In this document: positions 62,556 to 64,000 of the stretch, piece by piece
Position numbering within the stretch: the stretch's first letter is position 1
How the letters are laid out: each line of letters starts with the position of its first letter
Assembly: GCF_001280845.1 (NCBI RefSeq)
Contig: NZ_LGHP01000001.1
Span: 1,884,435 to 1,948,434, forward strand
From: Bacillus sp. FJAT-28004
GTDB taxonomy: Bacteria > Bacillota > Bacilli > Paenibacillales > Paenibacillaceae
DNA: 64,000 nt
Reading direction: 5' to 3'
Notes under the pieces: model-generated
What the model saw: the letters and a program-made list of their open reading frames with translations, nothing else
Database searches by the model: none
Told to the model about the DNA's origin: nothing
Made by a program: the position numbers and the translations under genes

Positions 62556-62909
62556 ATGAGTCTGCAAGCAGAATTGGAGCAATACCGCAATGTGCTGATC
62601 GTAAGGCTTCGGGGCGAGTTGGATCACCATACAGCCGATGTCGTACGCTTTAAGATGGAAGAGGCCCTTCTCCGCGGCAACAGCGATCATATCATTCTTA
62701 GCTTGAAGGAGCTGCAATTCATGGACAGCTCTGGTCTCGGTGTCATATTGGGCCGATACAAGCAGGTGAAGAGCAAGGGCGGCAAAATGGTCGTCTGTGA
62801 TGTGAATCCAAATGTTCATCGCTTATTCGAAATGTCGGGCCTGTTCAAAATACTGACGATTCATGAAAACGAACGTACCGCAATTTCCAGTTTGGAGGTG
62901 GTGTCATGA
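62556..62909 (+). CDS. spoIIAA: Anti-anti-sigma factor SpoIIAA
   Basis: 117 residues, STAS domain. Dephosphorylated SpoIIAA releases sigma-F from SpoIIAB in the forespore. [17 protein letters not shown] and [15 protein letters not shown] are near-identical to B. subtilis; with the ATG at 62556, the phospho-acceptor is S58, the same number. AGGAGATG upstream fits this start better than the ATG at 62544. Overlaps spoIIAB by four bases. Confidence 0.97.
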   Translation: MSLQAELEQYRNVLIVRLRGELDHHTADVVRFKMEEALLRGNSDHIILSLKELQFMDSSGLGVILGRYKQVKSKGGKMVVCDVNPNVHRLFEMSGLFKILTIHENERTAISSLEVVS

Positions 62910-63352
62910 ACGGTTCCAATGAAATGACGCTTTCCTTCAGCGCCCGATCGGAAAACGAAGCCTTTGCACGAATCGCGGTAGCTGCATTTGTGTCACAGCT
63001 GGATCCGACGCTCGAGGAGCTGAATGATTTGAAGACTGCTGTGTCTGAGGCTGTTACTAATGCGATCATACATGGCTACGTGAACGATCCCTCCTGTCAG
63101 GTCAAAATAGAGGCGAGAATCGAAGGAGATTCAGTATCTATTACGGTGTCGGATAATGGCCTTGGCATTGAAGATTTGGAGCTTGCTCGTCAGCCGCTTT
63201 ACACGTCGAAGCCTGAACTGGAACGCTCTGGTATGGGCTTTACGATTATGGAAAACTTTATGGATCGTTTTGAGGTTTCAAGTCAGGTAGACGGTGGCAC
63301 ATGCGTAACAATGCTGAAACGAATTGAATCGAAAAAAGCGCTCTACAATTAG
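62906..63352 (+). CDS. spoIIAB: Anti-sigma F factor / kinase SpoIIAB
   Basis: 148 residues, GHKL ATPase fold. Binds sigma-F with ATP and phosphorylates SpoIIAA. N-box [18 protein letters not shown]1 box [11 protein letters not shown], and the lid and G2 region [28 protein letters not shown] before the ATG, which overlaps the spoIIAA stop. Confidence 0.97.
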   Translation: MNGSNEMTLSFSARSENEAFARIAVAAFVSQLDPTLEELNDLKTAVSEAVTNAIIHGYVNDPSCQVKIEARIEGDSVSITVSDNGLGIEDLELARQPLYTSKPELERSGMGFTIMENFMDRFEVSSQVDGGTCVTMLKRIESKKALYN

Positions 63353-63371
63353 CGTATAGGGGTTGAACCTC

Positions 63372-64000
63372 ATGGATGTCAATCTAAAGCAGACGGCCCA
63401 GCCATACTTGGATGACGCGGAAGTGAAGCGGCTTATTGCGTTAAGTCAATCCGGCGATACGCTTGCAAGAGATACACTCGTACAGTGTAATATTCGGCTC
63501 GTTTGGTCAGTCGTGCAGCGGTTCATCAATCGTGGTTATGAGCCCGATGATTTGTTCCAAATCGGCTGCATCGGTTTACTTAAATCAGTAGACAAATTCG
63601 ACTTGTCCTATGATGTTAAGTTTTCAACCTATGCTGTACCTATGATCATTGGGGAAATCCAACGGTTTTTACGCGATGATGGTACGTTGAAAGTTAGCAG
63701 ATCCCTCAAGGAAACAGCCAATAAGGTGCGCAAAATGAAGGATGAGCTTTCCAAAACATTAGGTCGATTGCCCACCATCAGTGAGGTTGCAGAGCGGCTG
63801 GGCATCACCCCAGAGGATGTCGTGTTCGCCCAAGAAGCGAATAAACCGCCAACGTCCATACACGAAACCGTGTTTGAAAATGATGGGGACCCTATCACAC
63901 TGATGGACCAAATAGCCGATGAATCTCAAGATCGATGGTTTGACAAGCTAGCGCTTGTGGAAGCCATTGAAGGTCTAAGCGAGCGTGAACGATTAATTGT
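63372..64000 (+). CDS. sigF: RNA polymerase sigma-F factor, 3'-truncated by the window edge
   Basis: 209 residues visible, open at the window end. Region 2 is seen as NIRLVWSVVQRFINRGYEPDDLFQIGCIGLLKSVDKFD and FSTYAVPMIIGEIQRFLRDDG. Region 3 has LGRLPTISEVAERLGITPEDV, and region 4 begins near IEGLSERERLIV. Sigma-F directs early forespore transcription. ATG 63372 follows GGGGTTG by about ten bases. Third gene of the spoIIA operon; the last ~45 residues of region 4 are missing only because the window ends. Confidence 0.96.
   Translation, partial: MDVNLKQTAQPYLDDAEVKRLIALSQSGDTLARDTLVQCNIRLVWSVVQRFINRGYEPDDLFQIGCIGLLKSVDKFDLSYDVKFSTYAVPMIIGEIQRFLRDDGTLKVSRSLKETANKVRKMKDELSKTLGRLPTISEVAERLGITPEDVVFAQEANKPPTSIHETVFENDGDPITLMDQIADESQDRWFDKLALVEAIEGLSERERLI

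Overview
The window looks like chromosome from an endospore-forming, low-to-moderate GC Firmicute, most likely a Paenibacillus or close relative (Paenibacillaceae). The reasons are dense sporulation genes, frequent TTG and GTG starts with strong AGGAGG-type ribosome sites, and a gene order that follows the Bacillus subtilis mntR-yqh-spoIIIA-spo0A-bkd-fur-spoIIA block. The genus is an inference; the phylum and the spore-forming lifestyle are well supported. I see no rRNA or tRNA genes, no insertion sequence transposase and no CRISPR array.

Layout. 1-8.3 kb: a divergent pair of spore genes (GerP-type and Hsp20/GerT-like), two small membrane proteins, zur, yidD, a methionine T-box with metG, then the zinc ABC operon znuACB with ccdA. 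8.3-16.5 kb: splB, mntR, yqhP/yqhQ (minus strand), yqhR, aroQ, a Xaa-Pro peptidase, efp, an aspartokinase with an internal start, and comB. 16.6-22.5 kb: yqhV and the complete eight-gene spoIIIA operon behind a sigma-E-like promoter. 22.7-33.1 kb: accBC, the Asp23/AmaP group, nusB, folD, xseAB, ispA, dxs and tlyA. 33.2-38.5 kb: an unrecognised membrane-anchored protein, argR, recN, spoIVB and spo0A.

38.5-41.6 kb is an accessory patch. It holds a secreted protein made of four internal repeats, a decayed second copy of the spo0A 3' end, an Eis-like acetyltransferase and a 55-residue ORF. 41.6-50.7 kb: a divergent coaD-like gene, yqzF, an E3-E1-E2 branched-chain 2-oxoacid dehydrogenase operon ending in lipB, a probable Prli42 miniprotein antisense to the lipB end, a PepT-like peptidase, a 54-residue ORF and nudF. 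50.7-51.86 kb is a gene-free stretch with three repeat families: CTAACGGACA motifs, two ~97% identical 161-bp direct repeats, and a 22-bp-phased array of dyads directly upstream of spoIIM.

51.9-64 kb: spoIIM, fur, a subtilase and alanine dehydrogenase (inserted relative to B. subtilis), yqzK, xerD, the nucleoside salvage genes deoB-punA-pdp with a Spo0E-like gene between punA and pdp, dacF, then spoIIAA, spoIIAB and the start of sigF. A sigma-H-like promoter with Spo0A-box-like sequences precedes spoIIA.

How the genes fit together. Three metalloregulators (Zur, MntR, Fur) sit beside metal uptake. The sporulation decision (Spo0A, a Spo0E-like phosphatase), forespore sigma-F control (SpoIIAA/AB, SigF), the engulfment and channel machinery (SpoIIM, SpoIIIAA-AH, SpoIVB) and spore end-products (SplB, GerP, DacF, possibly ComB) are interleaved with housekeeping metabolism. 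A ~100-bp hairpin-rich element occurs in opposite orientations near the two ends of the window, with a fragment in the middle.
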